Assembly (NCBI RefSeq): GCF_004359545.1
Contig: NZ_SCWB01000015.1
Coordinates: 1-64,000 of the forward strand
Source of the DNA: Macrococcus lamae
GTDB taxonomy: Bacteria; Bacillota; Bacilli; Staphylococcales; Staphylococcaceae
Length of the DNA: 64,000 bases
Direction: 5' to 3'
In this document: one piece after another, positions 19,458-32,424 of the stretch
How positions within the stretch are numbered: position 1 is the stretch's first letter
Layout: each line of letters opens with the position of its first letter
Position numbers and translations under genes: made by a program
Notes under the pieces: model-generated
What the model saw: only the letters and a program-made list of their open reading frames with translations
Told to the model about the DNA's origin: nothing
The model's database searches: none

Positions 19458-21404
19458 TTATATTCCTCCAGCATTAGTTATTTTTTCTGCTTTATCCATC
19501 TGCTTATAAACGGTCATACCAAATGGTGGCAGTTTTGTTTTGATACTTTGATTATACCCATTTACCGCCAATTTACTTGATAAGAGTATATCATTGACAA
19601 GTTGGTTTGAGCCTCCAAAGTCCTCATGGTCTGAATTAAAAATTTCCTGATAGCTGCCCTCAGCTGGAACACCGAGCACATAATCATAATGTACTTGTCC
19701 CGTGAAGTTGAGGACGACTATTAGCTGTTCTCCTACTGCACTTGTCCGGATATAACTGATAATAGATTGTTCATTATTATCTACATCAATCCAGTCAAAA
19801 CCTTGCGGATCATAATCCTGTTCATATAATTCAGGATGCTTGCTGTAAAATTCATTTAAAGCTTTCACATATTTCTGCATACCATGATGAAACGGATACT
19901 TAAGTAGAAACCAATCTATCTGTTCTTTATCTTTCCATTCGGAGTATAGACCAAGCTCACTTCCCATAAACAGAAGTTTTTTACCGGGATATGTCATCAT
20001 ATACCCGTATAATGCTCTTAAATTGGCAAATTTCTGCCATTGATCTCCTGGCATCTTATCGAGCATTGACAGTTTGCCGTGCACTACTTCATCATGAGAA
20101 AAAGGCAGTACATAGTTTTCATTGTAACGATACATCATCGGAAATGTTAAAAACTGATGATTATAAGGTCTTGCTCCTTGATCAAGTTCAAAGTAATCGA
20201 GCGTATCATGCATAAACCCAAGATCCCATTTAAAATTAAATCCAAGCCCCCCGTGCTCAACCGGAGCAGTGACCAGCGGCATATCAGAAGAATCCTCTGC
20301 CATGATAAGAGCCTGTGGGTGATAGTCGAACAGAACTGTATTTAACTTTTTAATAAAGGCCACAGCTTCTTTATGTTCGCTCGAACCTTCATCATTATAT
20401 ATTTTTTCTTCCTCTGTATAATTCTCGAAGTTTAAATCTGTCATACTATGGACGGCATCAACTCTAAGTCCGTCTAAATGAAATTCCTTCAGCCAGAAAT
20501 TCGCATTTGAAACAAGAAAACTCTGAACTTCATTACGTCCGAAATCAAATGTCAGTGTTCCCCAGCCTCTTTTTTCAGCTCGCTTTGGATCGCTGTATTC
20601 ATAGAGTGGTCTGCCATCAAATTGTCTTAGTCCATGCTCATCTTTACAAAAATGAGCTGGAACCCAGTCCATCAATACACCGATTCCAGCTTGATGAAAA
20701 CAGTCCACTAAATATTTAAAGTCTTCCGGTGTACCGAAACGGGAAGTAGGTGCATAGTAACCCGTGACCTGGTAACCCCATGATAAATCAAATGGGTGTT
20801 CAGTAAGCGGTAAAAACTCAACATGTGTATATCCCATCTCTTTGACATAGGGAACTAATTCTGCAGCCATTTCTCTATAACTGTAAAAGGTGGCATCTGT
20901 ATAACTGTCGATGCTCATGTCCTCAGTCCATTCTATATCATGCTTCTTCCACGTTCCTAAATGCACTTCATAAATATTTATTGCACTAGTGTAAGGATTT
21001 TTATTTTCTTTATTTTTCTGCCAGCTCATATCATTCCATTTATAAGTAGACGGAGCAGTGACTACTGATGCAGTACGCGGCCTAATTTCAGCGGTTCTAG
21101 CGTAAGGATCAGCTTTCAACTGAAATCCATTGTCTGTCCTTATGAAATATTTGTATGCAGTTCCAGGTTGAACATCAAATTGTCCTGTCCATAACCCTTG
21201 CTCAGATAATTTTTGCAGTTCGTATCCTTCACCTGTCCAGTTATTATCATCAACTGCTATAGCAACTGCATGGGCTTGAGGTGCCCATACAGTAAATATC
21301 GTCTCATTACTTTCCGGTATATAATGAGAACCTAAAAATCGATAAGCCTCATAGTGAGTTCCTTGATGAAATAAATATTGATCCAAATCAGAAAGTTCAT
21401 ACAT
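19458..21404 (-). CDS. glgB: 1,4-alpha-glucan branching enzyme
   Basis: GH13 enzyme that makes alpha-1,6 branches in glycogen. The 648 residues contain an N-terminal CBM48-like domain (about 20-120), then the catalytic barrel with nucleophile D316 in [10 protein letters not shown], acid/base E370 in IMAEDSSD and H437-D438 in SHDEVVHGK. The C-terminal beta domain ends [10 protein letters not shown]. All catalytic residues are present. It is the first gene of the glg operon, and AAAGGGATG precedes the start. The promoter must lie in the AT-rich region shared with pulA. Confidence 0.96.
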   Translation of the reverse strand: MYELSDLDQYLFHQGTHYEAYRFLGSHYIPESNETIFTVWAPQAHAVAIAVDDNNWTGEGYELQKLSEQGLWTGQFDVQPGTAYKYFIRTDNGFQLKADPYARTAEIRPRTASVVTAPSTYKWNDMSWQKNKENKNPYTSAINIYEVHLGTWKKHDIEWTEDMSIDSYTDATFYSYREMAAELVPYVKEMGYTHVEFLPLTEHPFDLSWGYQVTGYYAPTSRFGTPEDFKYLVDCFHQAGIGVLMDWVPAHFCKDEHGLRQFDGRPLYEYSDPKRAEKRGWGTLTFDFGRNEVQSFLVSNANFWLKEFHLDGLRVDAVHSMTDLNFENYTEEEKIYNDEGSSEHKEAVAFIKKLNTVLFDYHPQALIMAEDSSDMPLVTAPVEHGGLGFNFKWDLGFMHDTLDYFELDQGARPYNHQFLTFPMMYRYNENYVLPFSHDEVVHGKLSMLDKMPGDQWQKFANLRALYGYMMTYPGKKLLFMGSELGLYSEWKDKEQIDWFLLKYPFHHGMQKYVKALNEFYSKHPELYEQDYDPQGFDWIDVDNNEQSIISYIRTSAVGEQLIVVLNFTGQVHYDYVLGVPAEGSYQEIFNSDHEDFGGSNQLVNDILLSSKLAVNGYNQSIKTKLPPFGMTVYKQMDKAEKITNAGGI

Positions 21405-21647
21405 ATCATCATCCCTTTCGTTTCACTATGCAAGTGGTTATATATATTATTTTATACCCTATAATATTATGCATAAAAACTAATTTAACTGACTTCTTAA
21501 CTATTGTACTTATAAATACTCATGAAGTATAACAATAAATTATAAAATAGAAAGAATGTTCAATTTATTTTGAAAAACATGAGGCTGCTAATAGAATTGA
21601 ATGGTACGTAAGTTTATAATGAATGTAGTTCATTGGGGAGGCGTACG
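21405..21647. promoter_or_regulatory. Divergent control region of the glg operon and pulA
   Basis: A very AT-rich 243-base gap between two divergent starts, so it must carry at least two promoters. A TATAAT at 21615-21620 is suitably placed as a pulA -10, but its -35 (TAGAAT at 17-base spacing) is poor. Several TATA-like boxes at 21440-21470 could serve glgB. I found no site matching the CcpA cre consensus. A pulA SD, GGGGAGG, stands at 21635-21641. Confidence 0.4.
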
Positions 21648-23714
21648 ATGAAATATACAGGCTATATTGATAGTTTTTCAGAAATCAACCTGCCTTATCA
21701 TACTGTAGATAATCCCTGGCATTATTTCTCCGGGGCTGTCATCAGTTGTGATGAAATGACGTTACCAGTTTCTTATCGCTGTCATCATGACGGGGTGTAT
21801 ACGTTTAAAACAGAAATAAACATTGAGCTGCATCATCTCTGGTGGCTTCATTTTAATGAAGAAAGCTATCCTCTTTACATTGGACAAATAGTCAGAACAC
21901 AGGAATTTGATGCAAAGTTTCAGCAACTCGGTACTGAATATGGCGCTGTTTATCATCATAATCAAACATGCTTTACATTATGGTCGCCTGTTGCCGCATA
22001 CGCGGATGTCATCATAGATGATATTAAACACCCCATGACCTATAAAGATGGCAACTGGACCATCACATTAATGGGTGACTTTCATAATAAGAACTATATA
22101 TATGGTGTTGCGACTAACCATGAATATCATTATGTAATAGATCCTTATACGAAAGGTCTGACTTTAAATGCAGCAGCGGGAGTTATAGTAGATCCAAAAA
22201 TTGAACCTGCTTGCTTCAGTGACCATATGCTACCAAGTATCAAACCGGAAGAAAGTATTATTTACGAAGTACATGTGCGTGATTTTTCAATGCATCCAAA
22301 TAGTGGGGTATCGCCAGAAAAACGAGGAAAATTCGCTGGTATGATTCAGAGCGGAACTACTACTGATGATGGATTGAGCACAGGGATTGATTACATCTCG
22401 TCACTCGGTGTCACCCATGTAGAATTACTGCCAATCAATGATTTCGCTAAAGTAGATGACATAAAGTTTAAAGATAGTTACAACTGGGGATATGATCCGT
22501 TACATTTTCAGACACCTGACGGCAGTTATTCTACCGTGCCAGAACAAGCTGAAGAAAGACTGCTCGAATTAAAACAGCTGGTCATGCATTATCATCAGCA
22601 CGGAATAGGGATTATTATTGATGTAGTGTTCAATCATGTATTTGATCGCCCTACTTCTTCATTTGAAAAATTAGTTCCTGGTTATTATTTTAGGTTTTTT
22701 GAGGATTTAACTGTCAGCAACGGTACAGGTGTCGGTAACGATTTTGCATCTGAACGGTTGATGGCGAGAAAATTCATCGTCGATTCTCTTCTCTATTATG
22801 CTGACTATTTTAAAGTAGATGGCTTTCGTTTCGACTTAATGGGATCTATCGATATTGATACAATGAAAATGATAGATGAGGTATTATATGAAAGAAATAG
22901 TAATATTCTGCTGCTTGGTGAAGGATGGAACTTGAATACAGCGTTACCCGATCATCAGAAGACTGTTCCTTCAAATGGACATCTTGTTCCTCATATTCAT
23001 TTTTTCAATGACTTTTTCAGAGACACTTTAAAAGGTAACAACTTTGATATCTCTGAGACCGGATATATGAATGGCGGTGGTAAATTTTTTGACCGTATGT
23101 TCAATCTTTTCAGAGGGCAGTATTATGATATGCATGTCCAGCAGACGATTAATTATAGTGAGGTACATGACAACCATACTTTATACGACCGCATGTATTA
23201 CTCTGTTGACCGGTCACATAATGAATTACTGCTCATTCACCAGATGACGACAATATTCACTGTTTTAAGTCAAGGGGTTCCTTTCATCCATGCGGGTCAG
23301 GAGTTTTTCAGAACTAAATATGGTCATGGAAATACATATAATTTGAGTGATTATATTAATAGACTTGACTGGAGCAGGAGAGAAAAATACGAAAAAGAAC
23401 TCGAAGTGTTCAAAAAAGCTGTTGCATTAAAGAGAAATTATAAAGTCTTCCGTCTGACAGATTATCAGGATATTACATCAAGAATTATTAAGTTTGACTG
23501 TCCTTCACCAGTCTTCGGTGCCGTACTATTCGATACAGAGTATGAATTCATTGTTATGTTTAATCCATCTGAAGAGAGCTGTACGATTGAACTTCCTCGC
23601 TTAGGGGTATTCGATACAGAGTTAAGCACGACTCAGATGATTGATCAAGTTTCAAGCAAATATATGCTGAAACCTTTTGAAAGTGCGGTATTGAGTAAGC
23701 GCACATCATATTAA
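21648..23714 (+). CDS. pulA: Type I pullulanase (glycogen debranching enzyme)
   Basis: GH13 enzyme that hydrolyses alpha-1,6 bonds in pullulan or glycogen branches. The type I signature YNWGYDP is present, with catalytic residues in VDGFRFDLMGS (nucleophile Asp), LLGEGWNL (acid Glu) and EVHDNHT. An N-terminal CBM48-like region precedes the barrel. There is no signal peptide, so it acts inside the cell, which fits glycogen turnover better than starch feeding. The start at 21648 (MKYTGYIDSF, 688 residues) follows GGGGAGG; an upstream TTG at 21633 overlaps that SD. It is divergent from glgB and followed by pgcA. Confidence 0.94.
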   Translation: MKYTGYIDSFSEINLPYHTVDNPWHYFSGAVISCDEMTLPVSYRCHHDGVYTFKTEINIELHHLWWLHFNEESYPLYIGQIVRTQEFDAKFQQLGTEYGAVYHHNQTCFTLWSPVAAYADVIIDDIKHPMTYKDGNWTITLMGDFHNKNYIYGVATNHEYHYVIDPYTKGLTLNAAAGVIVDPKIEPACFSDHMLPSIKPEESIIYEVHVRDFSMHPNSGVSPEKRGKFAGMIQSGTTTDDGLSTGIDYISSLGVTHVELLPINDFAKVDDIKFKDSYNWGYDPLHFQTPDGSYSTVPEQAEERLLELKQLVMHYHQHGIGIIIDVVFNHVFDRPTSSFEKLVPGYYFRFFEDLTVSNGTGVGNDFASERLMARKFIVDSLLYYADYFKVDGFRFDLMGSIDIDTMKMIDEVLYERNSNILLLGEGWNLNTALPDHQKTVPSNGHLVPHIHFFNDFFRDTLKGNNFDISETGYMNGGGKFFDRMFNLFRGQYYDMHVQQTINYSEVHDNHTLYDRMYYSVDRSHNELLLIHQMTTIFTVLSQGVPFIHAGQEFFRTKYGHGNTYNLSDYINRLDWSRREKYEKELEVFKKAVALKRNYKVFRLTDYQDITSRIIKFDCPSPVFGAVLFDTEYEFIVMFNPSEESCTIELPRLGVFDTELSTTQMIDQVSSKYMLKPFESAVLSKRTSY

Positions 23715-23734
23715 TAAACAAGGAGATGTTTTAA

Positions 23735-25384
23735 ATGCCAACTAGAAAACAATGGGAGAATAAATTATCTGAAAGTCTAATTTCAGAGGAACAGTACAAT
23801 CAGTTGTCTGAGGAACAGAAGGAAGAGAGCTTCAGTTCTAACCTTGCATTCGGCACAGCAGGAATAAGAGGAAAGATTGGACTCGGCCCTAACCGATTAA
23901 ACCGATTCACTGTTCAAAAAGTAGCTTATGGTTTAAGCAAGTATTTAAACGAAGTAACTGATCAGGCGACAGTCGTGATTGCCTATGATACACGTCACTT
24001 CTCAAAAGAATTTTGTGATGAAATTGCTGCTGTTCTCGGTTCAAACGGAATCACTGCCTATATTTTTGAACGCTACCACACAACACCTGAACTTTCCTAT
24101 TCAGTCCGTCATTTACAGGCAGATGCCGGTGTGATGATTACAGCGAGCCATAATCCACCGGAATATAACGGTATTAAAATTTATGGTCCCGACGGCGGAC
24201 AGATGGCGCTTGCCGGATCACAGAAAGTCAGCAGCTACATTAATCAGATCGATAATGAGTTGAATATCGAAGTACAACCGCTCGACCAGTTAAAAGCAGA
24301 CGGGTTAGTCAAACAGGCGCATGCTGAAGTTATTGAAAGCTATAAACAGCAGGTCATTGATCTGATTCAGGATATTCCTCAATCAGACTTAAAAGTTGTT
24401 TTTTCAAGCCTTCATGGAACCAGTGTTCCCATCATCCCTGAAATATTGGAGTCACTGAACTTCAGCAACTTTAAATTAGTGACTGCACAATGCACGCCTG
24501 ACCCTGACTTTTCAAGTGTTGCATCAGCAAATCCAGAAGACCATGCAGCCTTTGATATGGCAGTCGAACTCGCAAAAGAACAAGGCGCAGACCTTTTGAT
24601 TGCTACTGATCCGGACGCTGACAGAATGGGTGTTGTCGCTAAAGTCGGTGATGACTTCCATTACTTAAATGGCAATCAGCTCGGCAGTCTTCTGCTTGCC
24701 TACCGTATAGAACAAACTGAAGGAATGAAAGACCGTGCTGCAGTAAAATCGATTGTGACCAGTGAACTTGGAAAAGTCGTTGCTGAAAAGAATGATGTCA
24801 AAATGTTCGACGTACTGACAGGATTTAAATTCATCGCCGAAAAAATTGCTGAGTTTGAGCAGAATGAAGATTATCAATACATTTTTGGATATGAAGAGAG
24901 CTATGGTTACATGGCTAGTCCTTTTGTACGTGATAAAGATGCCGTGCAGATTGTTCCTCTGATTATCAAACTTGCAAGTGAGCTGAAAAATGAAGGTAAA
25001 ACAATTGTCGATAAGATGAATCATATTTATAACACGTACGGACATTATGAAGAAAAGTTGTTTGCACATACATTTGAAGGACAAAGCGGTAAGCAGAAAA
25101 TTCAAGACATAATGACTAAAGCAAGACTGGACACACCTTCATCAATTGCCGGGCTTAAAGTCATCGCGGTAGAAGACTACGAGGCACAGCTCCGTAAAGA
25201 TGACAACGGTGAGTCAACAATCAATCTGCCTAAAGCAGATGTTCTTAAGTTCTTCTTCAGTGATGGCTGGATCGCCCTTAGACCATCAGGTACAGAACCA
25301 AAGATTAAATTATATGTGTCATTATTATCTGACGAAATTGATGAAATAGCTGAGAAAATCAACGCTGAGTTTTTTGGTGAATAA
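23735..25384 (+). CDS. pgcA: Alpha-phosphoglucomutase (PgcA type)
   Basis: Interconverts glucose-1-phosphate and glucose-6-phosphate, here linking glycogen to central metabolism. The 549-residue protein has the phosphoserine loop TASHNPPEYNGIK (S138), metal site TDPDADRMG (D292, D294, D296), sugar loop GYEESYGY and phosphate loop RPSGTEPKIK. The N-terminal FGTAGIRG is typical of the family. It starts 20 bases after pulA with AAGGAG and is probably co-transcribed. Phosphomannomutase activity cannot be excluded from sequence, but the context favours glucose. In staphylococci the homologue also feeds UDP-glucose for glycolipid and teichoic acid synthesis. Confidence 0.93.
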   Translation: MPTRKQWENKLSESLISEEQYNQLSEEQKEESFSSNLAFGTAGIRGKIGLGPNRLNRFTVQKVAYGLSKYLNEVTDQATVVIAYDTRHFSKEFCDEIAAVLGSNGITAYIFERYHTTPELSYSVRHLQADAGVMITASHNPPEYNGIKIYGPDGGQMALAGSQKVSSYINQIDNELNIEVQPLDQLKADGLVKQAHAEVIESYKQQVIDLIQDIPQSDLKVVFSSLHGTSVPIIPEILESLNFSNFKLVTAQCTPDPDFSSVASANPEDHAAFDMAVELAKEQGADLLIATDPDADRMGVVAKVGDDFHYLNGNQLGSLLLAYRIEQTEGMKDRAAVKSIVTSELGKVVAEKNDVKMFDVLTGFKFIAEKIAEFEQNEDYQYIFGYEESYGYMASPFVRDKDAVQIVPLIIKLASELKNEGKTIVDKMNHIYNTYGHYEEKLFAHTFEGQSGKQKIQDIMTKARLDTPSSIAGLKVIAVEDYEAQLRKDDNGESTINLPKADVLKFFFSDGWIALRPSGTEPKIKLYVSLLSDEIDEIAEKINAEFFGE

Positions 25385-25400
25385 CTTTTTGATATCATTT

Positions 25401-25438
25401 AATAAGAACCTGATGGAAATTTCCATCAGGTTCTTATT
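25401..25438. terminator. Perfect palindromic terminator after pgcA
   Basis: A perfect 19+19 base palindrome begins 16 bases after the pgcA stop and is flanked by TTTT on the plus strand. A-rich sequence at its left end could also support termination of the convergent membrane-protein gene. Confidence 0.85.
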
Positions 25439-25482
25439 TTACGATTGATATTCCTCAAGGCAAAAAAATTATCCCCTTGAAA

Positions 25483-26205
25483 TTATTTCTTAGTATTCAG
25501 GGAGCTGATGCCTTCCAAAAAGTTTCCCCATGGTATGCTTTCTGAAATGTTCATATAGATAACCACCAAAATAATAACTATTAAATTAAGTTTAAAGACA
25601 TCAATATCAAATTGATGCTTTTCATTATATGCCATAAATAATCTTATAGGAACGCTCATTATTATCAGAAATGAAATAAGTTCAAGCTCATGAATAAACG
25701 GTAGATTCAGCAGATTTAAAATAATCTGAACAAGACCGATAAGAATTAGCAAGGAAAAGTAACTGACTGCATCAACAAATACTTTGTAAATCGTATTCAT
25801 TCGGTTGATGGACAATAACTGAATAAAAAAAGTAAAAAGTATCAGTGATATCATGAACAATCCCTGCAACAGCATATTCACCACACCATTCTCCCACTTA
25901 AAACCGCCTGAGGCTGTACTTCCTACAAAAAACAGGACTATTAGATAGAGAAGAAAGTTTAAGAAGGCAAATATGAAGTAACGGCTGCTCCCTTCATCAT
26001 TGACGATGATATGTGGTTTTGATAAAGCATAGAACACGTAATTAATGAACGTTTCGATTTTATAGTCAAACTGTTTTACTGGTTTCACTACTTGAGCGTG
26101 TAATGTAATCCGTTTATCGTTTTTCGGCTGTATCCGACGTTTAATGCTATTCGTTTCATTTCTATTTTTTATAAATGAATTAATATGGTCCCATCGATTA
26201 CCCAT
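25483..26205 (-). CDS. Uncharacterised integral membrane protein, 240 aa
   Basis: I do not recognise this family. Residues 1-70 are charged and probably cytoplasmic, rich in Lys/Arg/Asn. Five hydrophobic segments follow, at about 76-96, 109-131, 146-166, 174-192 and 205-222, with a short C-terminal tail. No catalytic motif, zinc ribbon or signal peptidase site is evident. A good SD (GAGGTGACTT) precedes the ATG. It lies downstream of the hairpin that follows pyrE, on the same strand, so it could receive read-through from the pyr operon or use a promoter near 26206-26262. It is convergent with pgcA. Confidence 0.8.
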   Translation of the reverse strand: MGNRWDHINSFIKNRNETNSIKRRIQPKNDKRITLHAQVVKPVKQFDYKIETFINYVFYALSKPHIIVNDEGSSRYFIFAFLNFLLYLIVLFFVGSTASGGFKWENGVVNMLLQGLFMISLILFTFFIQLLSINRMNTIYKVFVDAVSYFSLLILIGLVQIILNLLNLPFIHELELISFLIIMSVPIRLFMAYNEKHQFDIDVFKLNLIVIILVVIYMNISESIPWGNFLEGISSLNTKK

Positions 26206-26212
26206 AAGTCAC

Positions 26213-26264
26213 CTCAATATTTTAGCCCGTTTACTGTAGTATACAATAAACGGGCTGAAATATT
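26213..26264 (-). terminator. Hairpin ending the pyr operon
   Basis: A long stem centred on TAGCCCGTTTA / TAAACGGGCT (about 26222-26233 with 26247-26259), with AATATTT outer arms and one bulge, directly abuts the pyrE stop. There is no clean U run on the minus strand, so termination may be partial. Confidence 0.6.
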
Positions 26265-26867
26265 ATAGATTGTTTCTGAAGTCAGTGACTAATTGAATGT
26301 CCTTGCTATCTAGTTTGTTCATATCCGCTGCTACTTCTACTAAAGTATCGAAGTCTGTCAAAGTGAAGTATGGATATCCTGCTGCTGCCAGTCTGTCTTT
26401 TCCTTTTTGCAGCTGATAGCTGAAAATTGCAATTATACCGAGTACATCTGCCCCATGTGCCTTTAAAGCATCACATGCGTCAATAGCAGATCCTCCTGTT
26501 GATATTAAGTCTTCAACGACGACGACTTTTTGTCCCGCTTCAACTTTCCCTTCAATCTGGTTGCCTTTGCCATGTTTTTTGTTAGAAGAACGAACATAGC
26601 TCATCGGCAGGTTCATTCTCTCTGAAACAAATGCGGCATGCGGAATGCCTGCAGTCGCTGTTCCGGCAATCACTTCTACATCCGGATAATTAGTGTTGAT
26701 TAGTGATACTAATCCATCAGCTACTTCTCCTCGTACATCAGGATAGGACATTGTTAAGCGGTTATCGCAGTATATCGGACTTTTAATTCCTGATGCCCAT
26801 GTATAAGGTTCATTTGGACTGAATGCAACTGCACCGATAGTTAATAAATGACGAGCTATATCTTCTT

Positions 26868-26874
<7 letters not shown>
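26263..26874 (-). CDS. pyrE: Orotate phosphoribosyltransferase
   Basis: Joins orotate to PRPP to give OMP, the fifth step of UMP synthesis. The PRPP-binding motif [14 protein letters not shown] is intact in 203 residues. The start at 26874 ([11 protein letters not shown]) overlaps the pyrF end by 7 bases (ATGTTAA); an in-frame ATG at 26886 would add MGNR. No strong SD precedes either, so translational coupling with pyrF is likely. It is the last gene of the pyr operon and, unlike the genes before it, has ordinary base composition. Confidence 0.95.
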
Positions 26875-29241
<2,367 letters not shown>

Positions 29242-29250
29242 AATAGCCTC

Positions 29251-32200
29251 CTACATCTGATTCATATTGAACGTCATGCTTTCGATAACATCGATGAGCG
29301 CACGTGCGGTATCAAGTGAAGTCAGACATGGCACACCGTTATCCACTGATTCACGTCTGATCTGGAAGCCGTCACGTTCGAACTGCTTGCCTTTTGTCAT
29401 CGTGTTGATAACGAGCTGTACGTGTCCATCTTTGATGACATCAAGGAGGTTCAGTTCATCGCCGATCTTGCTGACTTCAACGACGGGAATGCCTGCTTCT
29501 TTAAGAACCTGTGCTGTCCCTTTCGTCGCCATGATTCTGTAGCCGACGTTATGGAGACGTTTCACGAGTTCAGTCGCTTCTTCTTTATCCTTATCTGCTA
29601 CAGTGACAAGTGCTGTGCCGTGATCCTTGACCTGCAGACCGCTTGCGACAAGGCCTTTGTACAGTGCTTTTTCAAGCGTGATATCTTTACCCATGACTTC
29701 ACCTGTTGATTTCATCTCTGGTCCGAGCGTGATATCAACGTTTTTCAGCTTGCTGAAGCTGAAGACCGGTGCTTTGACGAAGACACCTTCTTTAAACGGT
29801 ACGAGACCATTTGTGTAGCCTTTGTCTGTGAGTTTTTCGCCGAGCACTGCTTTCATCGCGAGATTCGCCATCGGTACTTCTGTGATCTTACTTAAGAATG
29901 GTACGGTACGGCTTGAACGCGGGTTCACTTCAAGCACGTAGACTTTGTCATCAGCGATAACGAACTGAATATTTAAGAGTCCGATAATCTCGAGCCCGCG
30001 TGCTAATCGTTCCGTGTAATCCGCAAGTGTCTTGATATGTTCTTCTGATAGACTCTGCGGAGGATAGACCGCGATTGAGTCACCTGAGTGAACTCCTGCG
30101 CGTTCGATATGTTCCATAATACCTGGGATGACAACAGTCTCTCCGTCACAGATGGCATCGACTTCTATCTCTTTACCAGTTAAGTAGCGGTCGATCAGTA
30201 CCGGATGTTCAGGGCTTGCTTTAACCGCCTGCGTCATATAATTTGTGAGTTCTTGTTCATCGTAGACGATCTCCATCGCACGGCCGCCGAGAACGTATGA
30301 AGGACGGACAAGAACCGGATAACCGATGAAGTTAGCATTGGCCACGGCTTCTTCGACTGATGTCGCTGTCTTACCAAGCGGCTGCGGAATACCGATTTCC
30401 TGCATCAGTGCCTCGAATTCTTTACGGTCTTCTGCTTTATCCAGGTTCTCAAGAGAAGTACCGAGTACTTTGACACCGTACTTCGCGAGTTTCTCTGCTA
30501 AGTTGATTGCTGTCTGGCCACCGAACTGCACGACGACGCCTTCAGGCTGTTCAAGATTGATGATGTTCATCACATCTTCTTCTGTTAATGGTTCAAAGTA
30601 CAGTTTGTCTGAGATCGAGAAGTCAGTTGAGACGGTTTCAGGATTATTGTTGATAATGATTGCCTCGTAACCTGCTTCGCGAATTGCCCAGACAGCGTGA
30701 ACTGTCGCATAGTCGAACTCAACGCCCTGACCGATACGGATTGGACCAGAACCGAGAACAATGACTTTCTTCTTGTCAGAGACAATTGATTCATTCTCTG
30801 TCTCATAAGTACCGTAGAAGTACGGTGTTGATGATTCGAACTCTGATGCACATGTATCGACCATCTTATAGACCGGGATAATATTGTGTTTCTGACGGAT
30901 ATCATAGACCGCGCGTTCTGTCATATTCCAGCGGTGCGCAATCACGCGGTCGCTGAAACCATATTTCTTCGCCCAGACCAGGCGGTCGATGTCACCCGGG
31001 TGTTCCTTTAAGTCATGCTCGATGTCAATGATGTGCTGCATCTTGTACAGGAAGAACAAATCAATCTTCGTCAGTTCATGAATGCGTTCTGGTGTCACAC
31101 CGCGGCGCAGCGCTTCTCCAATGAAGAAGAGCCGCTCGTCGTCCTGTGCTAAAATGCGTTTCTCGATGAAATCAAGATCGAACTGGTCACCGTTTGGTAA
31201 TCCTAAATGATGAACACCGTATTCAAGAGAACGAATCGCTTTCAACAGTGATTCCTCGTAAGTACGGCCGATTGCCATCACTTCGCCTGTCGCTTTCATC
31301 TGTGTGCCGAGAACACGTTCCCCTTTTTCAAACTTATCGAACGGGAAGCGCGGAATTTTAGAGACAACATAGTCAAGAGCTGGTTCAAAGGCTGCATAAC
31401 TTGTTCCTGTCACCGGATTCAGCATTTCGTCAAGTGTCATACCGACTGCAATCTTCGCAGCGAGCTTTGCAATTGGATAACCTGTCGCTTTAGATGCGAG
31501 TGCTGATGAACGTGAGACACGTGGGTTCACTTCGATGATATAGTAGTTATAGGAATCCGGGTCGAGTGCGAGCTGAACGTTACAGCCCCCTTCGATCTTA
31601 AGCGCACGGATAATGTGCAGGGATACGTCACGAAGCATATGGTACTCTTTATCTGATAATGTTTGAGAAGGTGCGACAACGATGGAGTCACCAGTATGGA
31701 TGCCGACCGGGTCAATGTTTTCCATATTACAGACAACAATCGCATTATCGTTTGAGTCACGCATGACTTCGTATTCAATCTCTTTGAAGCCTGCGATTGA
31801 TTTCTCAATCAGACATTGTGTCACCGGAGAGTACTTCAGTCCGTTTGTCACAATCTCAATCAGTTCTTCTTCATTATTACAAATACCGCCGCCAGTTCCA
31901 CCCATCGTGAAGGCCGGACGGACGATCACCGGGTAACCAATATCATTAGCAAATTTCACGGCACCCTGCACGTCATTGACAATATCACTCTCAGGAACCG
32001 GCTCACCGAGTTCATTCATTAATGTTCTGAACAGATCTCTATCTTCAGCCTGTTCAATTGAAGACAACTTAGTACCAAGCAATATCACGTTGTTTTCTTC
32101 TAAAACACCTGCTTCATGCAGCTGCACTGCCATGTTCAGACCTGTCTGACCACCAAGTGTCGGTAGGAGAGCGTCCGGCTGTTCTTTACGGATGATACGC

Positions 32201-32424
32201 GCAACGAAATCAAGTGTCAGAGGCTCGATATAGACTTTATCCGCAATCTCTGTATCCGTCATTATCGTTGCCGGGTTAGAGTTCACTAGGATTACGCGGT
32301 AGCCTTCTTCGCGTAATGCGAGACAGGCTTGAGTCCCTGCATAGTCGAACTCGGCCGCCTGACCGATAATAATCGGGCCAGAACCAATTACGAGTATAGT
32401 CTTAATATCATTACGTTTAGCCAT
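29251..32424 (-). CDS. carB: Carbamoyl-phosphate synthase large subunit
   Basis: Makes carbamoyl phosphate from bicarbonate, ATP and ammonia delivered by CarA. The 1057 residues contain two homologous ATP-grasp halves, one starting at [19 protein letters not shown] and one at [18 protein letters not shown]. An oligomerisation segment lies between them and an MGS-like allosteric domain occupies about the last 125 residues. Its place inside the pyr operon, under PyrR control, implies a pyrimidine-directed enzyme. The start overlaps carA by 8 bases. Confidence 0.97.
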   Translation of the reverse strand: MAKRNDIKTILVIGSGPIIIGQAAEFDYAGTQACLALREEGYRVILVNSNPATIMTDTEIADKVYIEPLTLDFVARIIRKEQPDALLPTLGGQTGLNMAVQLHEAGVLEENNVILLGTKLSSIEQAEDRDLFRTLMNELGEPVPESDIVNDVQGAVKFANDIGYPVIVRPAFTMGGTGGGICNNEEELIEIVTNGLKYSPVTQCLIEKSIAGFKEIEYEVMRDSNDNAIVVCNMENIDPVGIHTGDSIVVAPSQTLSDKEYHMLRDVSLHIIRALKIEGGCNVQLALDPDSYNYYIIEVNPRVSRSSALASKATGYPIAKLAAKIAVGMTLDEMLNPVTGTSYAAFEPALDYVVSKIPRFPFDKFEKGERVLGTQMKATGEVMAIGRTYEESLLKAIRSLEYGVHHLGLPNGDQFDLDFIEKRILAQDDERLFFIGEALRRGVTPERIHELTKIDLFFLYKMQHIIDIEHDLKEHPGDIDRLVWAKKYGFSDRVIAHRWNMTERAVYDIRQKHNIIPVYKMVDTCASEFESSTPYFYGTYETENESIVSDKKKVIVLGSGPIRIGQGVEFDYATVHAVWAIREAGYEAIIINNNPETVSTDFSISDKLYFEPLTEEDVMNIINLEQPEGVVVQFGGQTAINLAEKLAKYGVKVLGTSLENLDKAEDRKEFEALMQEIGIPQPLGKTATSVEEAVANANFIGYPVLVRPSYVLGGRAMEIVYDEQELTNYMTQAVKASPEHPVLIDRYLTGKEIEVDAICDGETVVIPGIMEHIERAGVHSGDSIAVYPPQSLSEEHIKTLADYTERLARGLEIIGLLNIQFVIADDKVYVLEVNPRSSRTVPFLSKITEVPMANLAMKAVLGEKLTDKGYTNGLVPFKEGVFVKAPVFSFSKLKNVDITLGPEMKSTGEVMGKDITLEKALYKGLVASGLQVKDHGTALVTVADKDKEEATELVKRLHNVGYRIMATKGTAQVLKEAGIPVVEVSKIGDELNLLDVIKDGHVQLVINTMTKGKQFERDGFQIRRESVDNGVPCLTSLDTARALIDVIESMTFNMNQM

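Noticed and set aside
21405-21440. Possible CcpA cre site before glgB (TGAAACGAAAGG on the minus strand)
   Set aside because: One base is missing between the TGAAA and CG halves of the cre consensus, so the two halves are out of register.
21503-21536. Inverted repeat ATACT-CATGA-AGTAT with ATTGT/ACAAT outer arms in the glgB-pulA gap
   Set aside because: Arms are only 5 bases and the outer arms are not symmetrically spaced. In such AT-rich DNA this is expected by chance.
25451-25475. Small CAAGG/CCTTG repeat after pgcA as a second terminator
   Set aside because: The stem is 5-6 bp with a large loop; the perfect palindrome just before it explains termination.
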